64,000 bases of DNA from Bombyx mori (Eukaryota > Arthropoda > Insecta > Lepidoptera > Bombycidae). A model generated the notes under the pieces. It had not been told where the DNA came from. It saw only the letters and a list, made by a program, of their open reading frames with translations, and did no database searches. Below are positions 27,301 through 42,300 of this stretch, piece after piece (the stretch's first letter is position 1; each line of letters opens with the position of its first letter). The DNA lies in NCBI RefSeq assembly GCF_030269925.1, contig NC_085117.1, forward strand, positions 10,230,731 to 10,294,730. Direction: 5' to 3'. The position numbers and the translations under genes were made by a program.

Positions 27301-30300
27301 CGTCGTCCCAACAGTAAAAAGCTTGACATAAGAAAGTGATAAAGAAAGTGAATTAACTAGGCGAACGTGCAATAGTTGTTCGGATATAAATGTAAATCCG
27401 TATAAACCTGTCTTGCAACTTGCATTCATAGGTTTTTAATTAGCTCAATGTCGATCGATGGCTTGAATTTGCCCGTATAAATAAAATACGAAGAGTAAAT
27501 AAAACACTTCGCTTGTATTGCCTGTTAAAGATATAATTATAGAACATAACAGAAAAAAAATGTAGCAAAACAAATCGTGTAATCGAAATCTGTAGAAGGT
27601 ATTGTTTGAATCGTGTGAAATTCGCGGTCGGAAATTTGGATTGAGTGTTGTTATTACGAGCTTTATTGGCTTACAACACAGACTGTGAAGCAATATCTTA
27701 ATATACGCACATTTAACGTAGAATAGACATGATTTATTTATGAGTATCGTAAGTTATTATGTGAAAGGCAATTGTTTATTTGAACGTTTCCTTTGATAAC
27801 TAAACGGCGGATGTCTATGCCATATGGCTGGATCGGCTTTAGAAATTCCATTCACGTTTATCTCGACTAGCCCATTGTGGGATCGTTCAATTGGAAGACG
27901 GATAATTGTATTTTTTTTTTTTTTTTATTCAGCATAAATAGTACAAGGGATAGCAAAAATCTAAGAACAATTAAACTTAGCGTTCCACATATCGCACCTT
28001 TAGAATTAAAGTGGCTCAATCCAAAATTCTTGTTTTTTGATAAACGCCAAAAATGTAATTGAGTAATTGTATTTTTTCAGTTTTAATTTTAATACTTTAA
28101 GTCTTAAAGCGCATATCTTAAGGAATGCGCTTGTTTTAAAAGAAACGGAAAATTATTTTTATAAACTGATAGAATACATCCTTTTAAGTGATTCAAAGTA
28201 TAAAACTCAGTTTCTTAAAATTTGTAGTTAAGCCACTTCAATTCTGAAGGTGTGATATGTACTAACAAAAAAGTTTACATTACTATGCCGTAGCTCTATT
28301 ACATATACAACGAAACAATAGATGTTGGTGACAAGACTGGACAGAATAATGAAATGTTATACTTTTAACTGTATTTTTCTCGTGTCACTCTACCGACTCG
28401 GTAAGGTTATTTGACAAAGTTAACGCTGCGATTTTTCTAGCATAGAATGCGTGTCCAAACACATAGGTGTTGTCACATTCTTTTAAATCAGCATATCGGT
28501 TTCTTGCGTATGAAAAGGATTTGTGTGACACAAATACGTATTGACAAAAAAAGTTGCACAAAAATTTCAAAAACTGAAAATAATGTATTCATTAAATTTT
28601 AGTTTCAGTGTATGTTTCTTATAATGAAATTTTTGTTCGCAATGACTAATGACTAAATCCAGCTTCAGTCGGATTTAATTTTTTTCCTGAGCTTACTTTT
28701 CAAGGTTTTTTTCAATTACATCGATTGTTAAATAAACGCATTGCGTAACATGCATTTTGTAATTTCTTTTTTTTTACTATAATACTATATTTTACCTACA
28801 CGCGGCTACAATCGCGTTAAGGTAGACAACAATCACGGCTTAGAATATAGTAATTTTTTTTTGCTGGATGAAACGCCGCCCCCACATCTCCATTTTTGTA
28901 CCCCTCACAATGCGTATCCAAAATTTCATAATGATTGATCGGTTGAGCAGTTAAGCGTAACAAACAAACAAACTCACTTTCGAATTATGTATAGTGAATT
29001 TTGTACATACATATGTATAAGAGACAATATAATAGTATGAACGCCGAACCAGCTACATGCATTTAATGAAATATGTACTAATGCTTATTAGATTATTTCA
29101 AAGACAAACTTAGTTGATATAACAATTTAAGGTTGTTGAATACTATTATTATATAATTTTAAGTTATAGCGGCACGTTTATGTATTACTGTTGAGCATGC
29201 GATATGAAAATTTGGTTCGGTGTTACCCGTTATTCATTTAAAGATTAGTCACAGGGAGAACCGTTTGAAGGGGTGTTTCAATGATCGCATTATTAACACA
29301 GAGTACTAGTACCGTATAGCTATTTGTATTTTTTTATTTATATATGTCTTCTTCAATTTAACGTTCCAATGTAACGAGTGTCAACTGCTGTCTCGTGTAC
29401 TGGTAACGATCTACTTATGTTACCTGACGGTCGTGAATAAAGTTCCAAGTTTCTGTGTAGGCATCGACTGCGTATAAACAATCCGGACGATATCTAATGG
29501 GTTCAAGGTTATATTTATCTAACAAATGCAGGCAGCTTTTTCGATGGTCATGGCAAAATTAGCGTGTCTCGTTTGTTTATAAAAGGTTTATAAGCGGTAT
29601 ACAAGGGGAACAGAAACAACTATAAAAAACGGACTTTGCATACGCGAAACTAGAAATGAAATCAGAGTCCTTGCAGAAGAGCCCTGTGTTCCTAAAATCA
29701 TTAAGCCTTTTTGCCTGAATATCGCAAAATATGTTGACACAATTTATGCAAAAATTATTTTTTGAAATAGAATCAATGTGCTTGTCTTTTCATTTTCAAC
29801 CTATTAAAAAAGGATGCTTGATGTTCAATAAAACACACTGCATATTTTTATACTTTGAACCTAACGAAGTTATTGAGGAAAGCCCTTAAAACAATTTATG
29901 ACCATTACCGGTCCTGTGCCATTGAAGTTGGGTGGGTTAAAACTAGAGTAGATTAGCCACATTGAGCAATAGAGCATTACATCATTATAATTACATAAAC
30001 TTTGGTCAATACAAACACAATAACATTACAAAACAAATTGTAAAAAAAATATATATTCAAAAGCCAGTCAGTAATTGATTGATTTTTGATTGAAGTTTGT
30101 TATGTAAAAATGTAAATAGTTGTTTTTTATTTTATGGAGATTTTGTAGAAAACATGGATTTATCACGAAGGTCTGCGACTAAGGTATAATCATTTTCAAT
30201 GAATTCAAGGTTATTTTGATCATATTACATTTCAATATTTTCACTAATTTGTTCAATGAAGCGTACGTGTCTATTATTAAATCTTTTGATACAAATTGGT

Positions 30301-33300
30301 ACAATTGGTCACAATTCCGTATGACATGTTCAATAATTGTCTATTGTACAATATTATCACTTAGTGTCTATTAACTATGTGACATTCATGCTATGAGGGT
30401 TCTGGTAATTATTTAACGTAAATGGAGCCGCTAAACTCCAAAAGCTTTAAAAAAAGTTGACTATTTTGCAACTGTCTATAACTTTTCCAAAATATTTCAA
30501 TTTCGCTCTCACTTTTTAATTATTCTATTACTATTTGATAGTTTATTGAAAATCACGTTTCATTGTTAGTATCGCTAAAGGTTTGTGTTAAAATAGGCTT
30601 GTTTTATCAAAGCGACTAGCACGCAATTTATCGTAGCCATCTTAGATAAGTGGCGCTATTCTAGAAAACACCGATATGTCAAAAATAAAACTACAAACTT
30701 TTTACATAAACGAACAAAAGGACATAGCTTATTATGTTATAGTCATTCTTATATAGACTTATTAATAAAAGAGATAGATATGATAAACGTAAATTTCTGA
30801 ACGCTGATCAAGAAATCGGAGGTCCTCAGTTGGATGATATAATAATTTTCGCGCCCTGAAAACAATCATATCCGTTTGATAAGTCACCCATCTGCCTTAG
30901 AAACGTTACAATTCTACAGTTTCTCAGTTTAGGCTGATGATTGTTCAAGAATATGTGTTACATATGTTTTGCACGTGTTTGTTGTACAAAGTATGGCCCT
31001 CGTTTCTAGCGATTTGGCCGCGTTCCAGGTGTAATTCGTTTTAAATTTTCTTTACATTTTCCCCTTTTCTTTATATTTAACCCAAGAACCTTAAATATTT
31101 TGCGAATAAAAATTGTTTATATAATTCTCGGAAATAACTAAAGCATTATTTTTGGGCGTTAGTCATTTTGGAGATGAGCCCGGATCGTCGTCGAATAAAT
31201 CATCATTGTGAATTTGAAAGATAGTCTTCACTGGGACCACTGAGATATTGTATGATTTGGAGCCTCAAATTCGGACATTATCTTTTTATTTGAAAACAGT
31301 TTATATCATTAGAAATGCAGAATAAAAACTCCCATTAAACGAGTAGTTATGTGATGTGATTTTTTGAAAATCGTGAAAGATTACCCGTTTTTTGGAAAAT
31401 TAAAAAATGCCCCTTTTTAAAAGAATGATCTCAGATTTCATTTATCATTATTAAGGAATATTTTAGTTTCTGTTTCGTTTAATTTTCTCGAAGAGTCAAA
31501 GCATTTGCATAAAAAAAATAGTTTGTTAATTCAGCTACATTTTTATATGTTGCTGAAGGTTTAAAGGAACATCTTCCTTTGATAAAAAAAGTTGGTATAA
31601 TATAGTTTTAGCTTTCGTCTGATCGGGTAAAGTACCCGTTTTTAACATACCGTTTAGTGTTCTTTCCTTTTCATTTTTGTTAGTTTGTTCGTTTGTTACT
31701 TAGTTTCAAAACACTTTTCCTTAGAAATCAATAACTGTACTAAACAGTATGTTATTCCTATTTTGTTTAACTGTGCACCCCGTTATCGATACTCAAATAA
31801 ACATCAACTAACGCAAAACATATGTACTTCATAAATACCAAATTCAGCATGTTTATTCATAAATATTGCGTGTTAAAGGAAATCGATGAAGGGCGAATAC
31901 GATAAGGCAAACTGGAGTAAGCAAGTAACGGCTGAAAAAGGAATTAATTTCACATTAATCGATAGTGAACAAAGACTTTTCTGTGTTGAAACTCTTTTAG
32001 TGTATGTTTTAATTTTTTTATTCTTTTTGTTATTAACTTTATATACTTTAATTAAGATTCTTTTTAGATTATATTTTAGCATCTATGATATCCTAATTGT
32101 GGGCATTATGACTCCAACACAGTTTAAATTATTTGCAGTCGTAAGAATACTCTTCTCTACTCTTCAAAATTGTATTTTGGTTCAATATTTTTTTTATTAT
32201 TCACTGTTATTACTCGTACTGTATATACTATTGTATTGTTAGCAGATGTGTGAAATTGTAGAGTTTGATCCTAAAGTTTAACGATATACGTAAAAGATCA
32301 TGTTTCGAGACTGCAAAATTACGTATACAGATTTTTGTAGAATTCATAATACAAGTATAGTTTTATGTAGACATAATAAAAAGGTATTATAGTATGCTGT
32401 GTGTCGTGAAATATGTGTTTGAATCTACAAGGTTGGCAGCTTGTTTGTCAATGGTCAACAAAGTCATGAATTATGATTGCTTTTCGATTAACCGACCATT
32501 TTCTCGGGGTGACATTAAACAGTCGTGACTTAGTATTCTTATTCCGAAATCGATGCAACTTTAATCACGTAAATCATATTTTATACTTCCCCCAGCCTTG
32601 CTCTATCTTAAGCGGTTATTGGAGTCCTTAGACACTATAAGGTAATTGACGTTACCTGTCTTGAAATATGCTGTGTGTCGTGAAATATGTAGGTACGAAT
32701 CTTCAAGAAAGTCATAGATAATTATTCAATTAATTAATTTTTCAATTAATCGACCATTTCCTCGGGGTGAAATTAAAAAGGCATAACAATATTGCTATTC
32801 CGAATTAGATGCAACTTTAATCATGTGAATAACTTTTTTATACGTTCCCCAGCCTTGCTTCAACCAAATTAGCTAGGTTTAGGTACATTACGAAAAAATT
32901 ATTAGTTATTAACTTAATTGTTATTTTTAAATTAATAAACAAATTCATCACTAATTTAGCCGTATGCTCGTCTGCTCTCCCAAAAAGTAAAGAGGCAAAT
33001 ATGTAACTGAATAAACCGTACTAAATACAATTTATAGCCAAATGTTTTAATTTATTTATTTTTGATGGTCTTTGTTGTTAAGCGGTTATCGGAGTCCATA
33101 GATACCATTTTCTTTTTTTTTCTTTAAGTTTAGATTGGTGGACGAGCTCACAGCCCACCTGGTGTTAAGTGGTTACTGGAGCCCAACGTAAATGCGCCAC
33201 CCACCTTGAGATATAAGTTCTAAGATCTCAGTATAGTTACAACGGCTGCCCCACCCTCCAAACCGAAACGCATTACTGCTTCACGGCAGAAATAGGCAGG

Positions 33301-36300
33301 GCGCTGGTACCCACCCGCGCGGACTCACAAGAGGTCCTACCACCAGTAAAAATAAAGTGATTGAAGTTACCTTGTCTTGAGATATACGTAGAGAAATCTA
33401 CCTTTCGATACAGAAAATTAATTGTTTAGCAGACGCAATAGTCAAGATGGTGACAGCCACACTGGGACTCAAAAGCTGCCTGTAATTTAACTATACGTAC
33501 TTCACAACAAACTGGCACAAGCAACGGAAGAATGGCTGTGTGTTGTTTGTTAGATCCCTGATAACAATTGATCGATGGAGATTCGAGATGAAAAAAACAT
33601 TTACAAATCTGTTTTATCAATAGCGCCCGTGCGTTTCGGCATCTGTTATTTTCAAGTACCACAATCCTAATTTAGAAATGCTGTCTTACATTTTTTTCAG
33701 GGCAGTGTTCGTAGTTAATTGGATAAATGAATTTAGCGATAAAACTGCGATAGTACAATTATCAATGACAGGTTTTTTTTTCTCTAGTGCGTATGTATGT
33801 GGGCGGACGAACTCGCAGCCTATCTGGTGTAATGTGAGATACCGGAGCTCATAGACATCAGAACGAGAATTTCGATATCCTCTTTGAGACATGAGGTCGA
33901 ACTCTCGATTGCATTGTATAACAACTGTCCTACCCTACAATCCGAAATGCATGACTGCCTTAGGAAAGAAATGGGATGGCGGTCCCTAACCATGCGGGGT
34001 TATAATACGTGTAATTGTAATTTCAATTCATTTTCCACCTATTAGTACTTAAATTGGTCGACCAAACAAAGAATATCGATATTAAGGTTAACGATTTAAC
34101 GCATCATCAAATCAATTAAGTTCTTTGTCAGTTTTCATTTCCTCCTCTGATTCGACAATAGCTAGTTATTTCAGACGTCTAAAAGATTTCACGCGGCTCC
34201 TATCAGCCTTGACACAGTTATCCTACCACCCACGTGGCTCTCCTACAGCACGCAACTATGCCATTGTATTAATGTACTTTTAGACCAAGTGCGTATAACC
34301 ACTTGGTTAATTATACACTGCGAGAGTAACACATGTGTCATTACGATCGTTAACGATTTGCAATGGTATTATGGTTACTGATATATTTATTCGCAGGATA
34401 ACTCGACTTCGTTCTCTACTAGTTACTAATACAGGAAGTATTATAGTCAGAAGTAGTGACATCCGTATAATACATTCTTAAATGGCATATTCAATGATTT
34501 ATATCTTCACTTCCCAATCGTATACTATGGCAAAGAAGTCGTCGCCTCAAGAGTTGAAGCTGGTCACAATTAACGTCGCATTTAAGTCATCTATTGGGAT
34601 ATCGGATAAGAAGAAAAAGTAATGCAATTTATGAATGAATTGCTCTAGTTGAAAATACACCAGAGCTTATTGGAAAACTCAGACATGTTTTGCTGATAAA
34701 CGACGAAAAGAAAATTCTATGTGGGTCGTATTATTGAAGATTCCAATACCATTCCTAGAGTTTCACTAAAGACTTATTGTCTGGTACAACAGTGACATAG
34801 CGTGAATGAAACCGGGAAAATCACTTTATATTCCTTATTACAACGGGTTAAGGCTTGAGTTTCTTCAATTTGTAGGAATTATAGTATTGTCGGTTTACAA
34901 TTGAGTGTGTCCGCCCACGGTTGCAGCGATGTAGGGCTTCTAATGCCCGTTTTATTTATACGGATTGGTTGCAGTTTATATTAACAAGTACAAGTACAGC
35001 CCTATAAAATAATATGGAAATACTGTTTTTAGTTTTTGTTATACAAATATTATTTTTCATTAATGAAACGAGAGGCAGTACCCTAAAACATGAAAAAACC
35101 CTGAAAATCTGTCAATATGGAGTTATGATTTATTCAATAGGCTGTCTTATTAAAAGCGATTTTTCCAGATAAGCGTTTTCACGTAGGGAAATTCTGAAAA
35201 AGTGAAGAGTGTCAAGATCTGACATCTTGAAAAATAAGATTCACTGTTTTAGCTGATTGTATTTCATTCTAGAAGCAATGATTGAATGTATATTAGCTAT
35301 GTAAAGCCAAGGAAACGGTAGCATAGATATTATTGATGGTCGCATTAGCTTTGGGAAAGACTTTTTGTAGTTAACGCAAATTTCAATTACCTATATAATT
35401 TTGAGAAAATTATATAGGTACTTCCTTCTTTTATTTATCATTTTAAAATAGCTTTCCATAATAAATATAAACTATTGTGATCCTAAGTTAAATGACTTCC
35501 ATTTTTAATGCCTTTTTTAAAAATCGGAACAATAATAACAGCGTACATCATTTTATAATTAAAACATTTATCAAACACAAGAGGCACGAATCTGACCGGA
35601 AATGGCGCGCTGAGGGACGGCTTCCGGCCTTCATCGACGGCACTAGGATCGACTGACAAATGAACCGGTTCGTCTATTGTTTACTCTTTGGCAATATTCA
35701 AGGCATAACCATAACGGGGTCATTGAACAATGTTCATGACAGTAAAAGTACGTTATGACATAATCATCATAATTTGATAGCATTTCCTTTATGAGTACGT
35801 GTGTGTGTTTTTGGAAATGACGTATTACTGGATAACGCTCTGTAGCGTCGTTTAGGCACATAATATCGAGGGTTAAAAGGGTGTTTGATTTAAACGACAT
35901 TTCTCTTTATAATTAAAGGTGCGTTTTATTTGTTACTAGCTTTTGCCCGCGACTCCGTCCGCGTGGAATAGTTACTTTGACAAAACGCTAAACTTTACCC
36001 CCACTTCCTTTGCAGTAGGCAGCGGCTTGGCTCTACCCCTGGCATTGCTGAAGTCCATGGGCGACGGTAACCACTCACCATCAGATGGGCCGTATGCTCG
36101 TCTGCCTACAAGGGCAATAAAAAAAAAACGTAGAATGTGAAAGCATTTTTGAATTATAGAATGGTAAGGAGCTATTTAAACCCCTATTTTGAAACATTCT
36201 TTATTCTGTATTGGCCTTACCATGATGTTATATAGCCTATAGCCTTCCTCAATAAGTGGGCTATCGAACACTGAAAGAATTTTTCAAATCCGACCAGTAG

Positions 36301-39300
36301 TTCCTGAGATTAGCGCGTTCAAACAAACAAACTCTTCAGCTTTATATTTATAATATTAGTATAGATTTGCATCAACAGTTCGATGTTTTTAATTGAACTT
36401 CAATTAAGTTTACTCCATTCAAATAGCTAAAGATTTTTTTAGTATGATATTTTTTCCATATTTTAAACTCTAAATGGCTCTCCTGTAAATTTGCTACAAA
36501 ATATCGCCTAGACCAAATACCTAGCCTTTCACCCTTCAATATGGTTTGTTTGTGCAAGGAGTCTTCTATTTATCTGTTGATACTAAACGACAAAGTGAAG
36601 ATGGCTCTTATTGCCCGGTAAGCCGACGCCGGTTTGATTTTTGCTGTTGTTTGTATAGTTTGTATTTGTATACTGAATAACTTATTAAGGTTTCTCCCCC
36701 CCTCCAATGCTCCCCTCTCTCCCCCTCAACGGCTGCATTCATATGATATGAGATTGGTACAATTATATTTTCAAGTAAAGATACAGTACATACATATATA
36801 ATTTATGAAATTTGTTATAATTGTGTAAACTTCCATGTTTTATAATAATTATAACATTTAAAGGCATTTATCAGCAAAATTAAAAAATATAATATATTTA
36901 TTGTTCACACTGATATTCCCATTATTTATTAAAATAACTCTATTGTCGATAAATTAGGTAACAATTATTAACCCTACGTCCATTATTATACACACACTTT
37001 TGCCAATTTATCCGTATATGGCGCCAAAAATTCGTATATTCATTTTTGGGCTGCATTTCTTCAAACATAAATTTTTATAACAGACTTAAACAATTATTTG
37101 AGAGCCAATGTTTCCGCGTGATGTCATCATGAATAAATATATGGAAGAAATAAATCCATTTACTAAGTCAGTACGTGAATGTTTATTTTTGAAATTGGCC
37201 GCACGCCAACTCGACCTTGTGTCATGAGATGAAATTGAAATTCGCACTAAATATCATCGGTAATTGAAATTTATTACAATCAAAATATGGCGACGCGGCG
37301 ACAGCTTGCGGTTTGTCCGTCGTGAAATATTTAACGAAACACATCCATTTATTGAAATAAATAAATTTAAAACAAACGGTATAAGTTTTAATTCAACCTG
37401 AGAATGACGTGGAAAGCATAAAAACGAACAAGCAAACATAGACAAATTTAACATACAAATAAACCCACAATCTTTAAATGACGTCATTGAACAAAGGAAT
37501 TTTGAGGTAAATATGTCGGGGAAGCCCACTTTAGCGAACCTTATTACGTTATTCAAGTGTAGCATATAGGAATAGTATCTACCAATTCGCGAGCCCACAA
37601 ACCGCCCTTTCAGTAGCAGCCTTTGTGTAAAAGTACACGCAGTGTCATGTAGTTTATGTACCTTTTTTAAATCCTTTTTATAATCTGACATATGACCGTT
37701 TAATTTCAGCATTAATCCGAAGTTTTAATTGGATTATATTTCAGTTATACCTCTCTTCAGACCGAGAATGTGTGAACACAAAGACGGGCGAGCATCACTG
37801 TCCGTGATAGGAAATAGTGGGAGTCTGTGGGAGTAGAATAAGGTAGGGATTGTAGCAGTAGCTAATAATATAATAGAATTCCGATAAAAATTTGAATCCC
37901 GCTAATTAAATAGTCGAGAATAGAAGTTTAAAAAAAAACCTTTAAGTTTGACAGCGTTACAGTGTTGCATATTAAGACAGGATAATATATTATAATATAA
38001 TTACTAAGTTTTATAATTAGGTACTACTACACTACTTTTGGATTTGCAAACAAAGCAAAACGCGTTAATCGCATCCTTGATTCGCCTACAATTTTTTGAA
38101 AATAAAATAGACATAAATAATACAAGTTCCGAACGAAAATGTTAAAAGCCCTCGGCTTACATTAACTACACGAAGATCTTCTGTGTTGTTTCTTTATAAA
38201 CTGGTGACCCTATAGGGATATATACTTACATATTATTATGTAATGTGAATAGTAGGGACCAATGTATGTTATCGTTATGCGAGATAAAGAAATCTATAAT
38301 AAATGAAATTAAAATTAGACTAAAGTGTTTCTTTGGAACGAATTGCATATATTACCTTGTGTTACTATTACTAAACAAAGTTATTTTAAAATGTGATTGA
38401 ATTTGTAACGAGGTTGGTTATTTTAGTGATCTTTGCATCATTGGCTATTTCAACTGGACCTACTCTATGATACTAAATGTAATTACGTCAAGGACTTTAA
38501 TTCACGGAATTGAAGGGTACTTAATTGCTTATTTACTTAATTAAATGATGGTCATCGCCGTTTGACAGTAAAAAAAAAAAACAAATTAATAAATTTGGAT
38601 ATTTATGAGTAATAGTTTTAAACAGTAATTTATAGAAGTACTATAGCACAAAGAACGATAGTATCTACATTTTTCTTTTTTCTATCCTTATCCATGTTAT
38701 TGTCTGAATTGCCTTAAGCGATAAGATTCTCAATTGTAATTTTGTCTAAAAATATATATTTGAAGATTGATTTTAAAAAGGGAAGACAAAATGTACCTAC
38801 TCTACGCTAGTCAACCCGTAGGAACTTCTTAGTAGATAATAAATAAATACCTGATATGCTGCTACGAAACGGTCAATATGTACGCAGTGCAGATAACTGT
38901 CAGTAATAAAACAGTGAATAGTCCCCATTTGGGATTAGCGAGTATTCCTTAAGGACAGATGATACCATTAACAAAAGAAAAAATGTAGTTGTAACTGTGG
39001 TAAGTACAAATTCCGCCATCACGTCTAGGTTAAACGATTTCAACACTGAAGGGTCTTTAACATAATAATATGATTGAGAAACTTTCTCAAGTACTTTTAA
39101 CTGTTTATTATGGTAGAATACAAAATTGAAAAGACAATGAGACAGTTTGCTGTTTTCCCCCAATAAAATAAACGCAGTAAAATTGCACGCGGCTATTAAT
39201 GTTATTTGCGCATTTGGTTTGCCAAACGCAAACCCAGACTAGAATTATTGGGTGAAGTTCTAATATTATTACGGTTTTAGTGATTTTGCTTGTCTAATTG

Positions 39301-42300
39301 TATTTTTACCGTAACATTAGCCTAAATCTTTGACTATAGTCGATTCGAATTGTTTCAAGTTTATATGATTTAAGTGGACGTTACTTTAATAATTATTAGC
39401 GTGACCTAATAAGGAGCATGATCGTGTTATGCCAATAGTGACCCAGGTATAAATTCAAAAACACACCGGGAAATTCCTACGACAAATCATTGAAGAATTT
39501 CGTCATTAAGTTAAGAAAATACAGCTCTAATGAATGGAAACAATCATGACACATAAAATACCTAATTTTCCTTAGAATCTACGAAATTTTCTCAGAAGAC
39601 AATCTAACTTACGTACACCTAAAGTGTACGTGAATGAATCATCGTATTGTACTGTCGTGAGTTTTTGATCGTCCACGATGATAGTTCAGGCTTTTCTTTT
39701 GAATTTAGCGTAGTAATGAAAGTGCATTTAGGCAACAGCGAAAATTTGATGAAAATCAATTAGTTTAAAGTAACAAATGAATTTAAAATTATTGATATTT
39801 AATTTCATTGTCGACATAATAATATGTAGGTAATAGGTAATAGGTAATAGGTAGGTAATAAAACATATTTCAGCTAAAGATAAAATTGGATGGAATTCTA
39901 TACGTTCGTTATAGCGCGTGGTCGTGTGATTTTTATCAATCCAGATACTTGTGATGCTTATCTCGGTTGCAACCCAGTGGTTGACGAGGTCATTAATTAT
40001 TACGTAAATGCTGCCGCCTACGTACGATCAAGAGATCAAAGTTCTAATCACATAAGGGTCGCCGTACACGGGTCACCGGCCACAATAACAAAACGCCGCT
40101 ACCGGCATATTTCCTGTAATTTTCATAAATTTAATATGGATTCGCCGCACACGATTTACTCTGGTGGCCGCCACATGCTGCATATCTTCGTTGCTCGTTT
40201 ATTGTGGCCCGCACCGGCCACTAAGCGCAGATACAAAACGCCCCCACATGCCACTCGATTCCCGCGCGCGATTCCCCAACCCTCTCTCCCTTACCACAGA
40301 TAATCTGTTCAATTCGAAGAGTAAGAAGGAGAAACAGAAGGAGCGCAATTAAACCTTCTTCGTCAGAGTCCATTATGATATTGCGGGCATGGGCTACAAA
40401 AAGTAGCAGTCACCGATCGCAAGTGTCGATTACCGGCCGTAAGTTTTTTTTTTTTGCTTAGATGGGTAGACGAGCTCCACAGCCCATCTGGTGTTAAGTG
40501 GATACTGGAGCCCATAGACATCCACAACGTAAATACGCCACTCACCTTGAGATATAAGTTCTAAGGTCTCAAGTATAGTTACAACGGCTGCCCCACCCTT
40601 CAAACCGAAACGCATTACTGCTTCACGGCAGAAATAGGCAGAGCGGTGGTACCTACCCGCGCGGACTCACAAGAGGTCCTACCACCAGTAAAAAAGTGGC
40701 TGTCGTGCGCTTCAGCTACCTTTGTAGCCGCCTCTAGCTTCTCGTGGCGGCGTTTGTGACTGTCGCGTTTGGCCCGTTTGCGGCGACCCTTAGAATAACG
40801 ACTTTCCTCTGCTGTCTTACCTATAACGACTGTCATATTGTAAGGTTTGTTGTAAAATAATTAAATTTGTTAATGTTAAGGCAATTTTCGGATTGCCAAA
40901 TAGCAACACTGTTGGTGGGAAAAATTACAGTAGTGGGGACATGACATAATAAAAAAGGCGGTAGTCTGAAAAAACGGGTCAGAAATCAGTGTATTCGGTA
41001 GTGAGCAGATGTCTAAAGATTGTAAAAGTGGAGTTACAAATAAAGCAATACAGAATTAAGTAAATTACTACAATCTGTTTATTATTTCCTGACTGTTGGA
41101 AGTAGAGTTCTACAATATACTTCAACACAAATGAATAAATACATTCAATGCTTATGTTGATGCTCGTAGGAAGCCCATTACTAAGTCATACGATATCTAA
41201 ATATTACTGCTCATTTATACAATCGACAGGATGTTGTGTGTATGTCGCATCTGTGAGTCAGTCAGTTAACGCTATTACGTAATGAATGATATTCATTCAT
41301 TTATAAGACTGAAGACTGTAATAGCTGCTGTCACATTAGACACATTTCGTCGGGGCTCACAGAGTCAATAATCTGATACTTAGTGTTATTTTTTGTTTCA
41401 AAGGAACAAAATGAAAATGCAATATTCAAAAGACAATAACTGCGGTAATTAAGTCTTTAGTAGATAATTGTAGTGCTTCCACAATAGTATAATGTCTTAA
41501 GTCATTAAACCTATTAAATTTAATTACAAAGTAGCAACAGTTTAGCTGATTAAGGGCTGTTATAAATGCATTGTAAGGATAAGCGGTCACTCACCCGTCA
41601 GGTTTGAGTCCCGTGAGCTGACCTACTAGTTAAGGTTACGTTGTTATAGCCACTCAAGGCTTAGGTAGAAAAAAAATAAAAAAATAAGGTCACTCACCTT
41701 GTAGTTGAGTCCTTGTACGTCTTCCTCGAGCGAAACGTCTGAGTACATGTCGTCGGCCGGCTCCCCGCCCGACCCGCAGCCGGACGAGTTGAACGACGAC
41801 GACCGGTACAATTGGCTGAAACAATTGCATTCATTAACTAATTTATTAATACAGGTAGTTAATATCTTGAAGGCTTTAAACTTGAAGCATGTGGCGACAT
41901 CTGTTTTTGTAAAAGGCAACAATACAGCGCCATCTGTCGAAACTCTTTTTAACTTCACAGCGCTCTCTACAATTCAGAGTAATGAGATTCAAATATAATA
42001 ATTTGCTTCTCGGTACCTCTGTTGTGAACAGATGGCGTTAGTAGTAGATATAGGATATAGACTAAATATTTGGTACTCAGTTAAATTATTATAATTAATT
42101 TGTATTAAGAGAATAAATTAATTATGTAGAAAAGTAAGATTTACCTTGCTAGGACATTGGAACCAATCTGTCGCTTCCCCGAGCTGAAACAAGAGAATGA
42201 TCGTGTAAGAGTAAAATAAAACCAATGTTCACAATTCCCTGATATTACCTACCTACATTTTTAGGATGGTTACTCGATTTAGTCGCTTTCAATTAGTATT

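Larger units (their letters stand above)
35904..36525. mobile_element. MITE of the 12257-12487 family, split by a Helitron
   Basis: TAATTAAAGGTGCGTTTTAT before the Helitron and CATCAACAGTTCGATG with following sequence after it are continuous in the uninterrupted copy at 12257-12487. That shows where the Helitron entered. The MITE ends are eroded. Confidence 0.65.

Noticed and set aside
31886..32242. 118-codon hydrophobic plus-strand frame that looks membrane-like
   Set aside because: T-rich DNA gives Leu, Phe and Tyr runs. There is no family resemblance or gene context.
37254..37712. 152-codon minus-strand frame in the same sense as nuf
   Set aside because: No coiled coil or FIP-like motif, and no matching acceptor and donor that keep the nuf phase.
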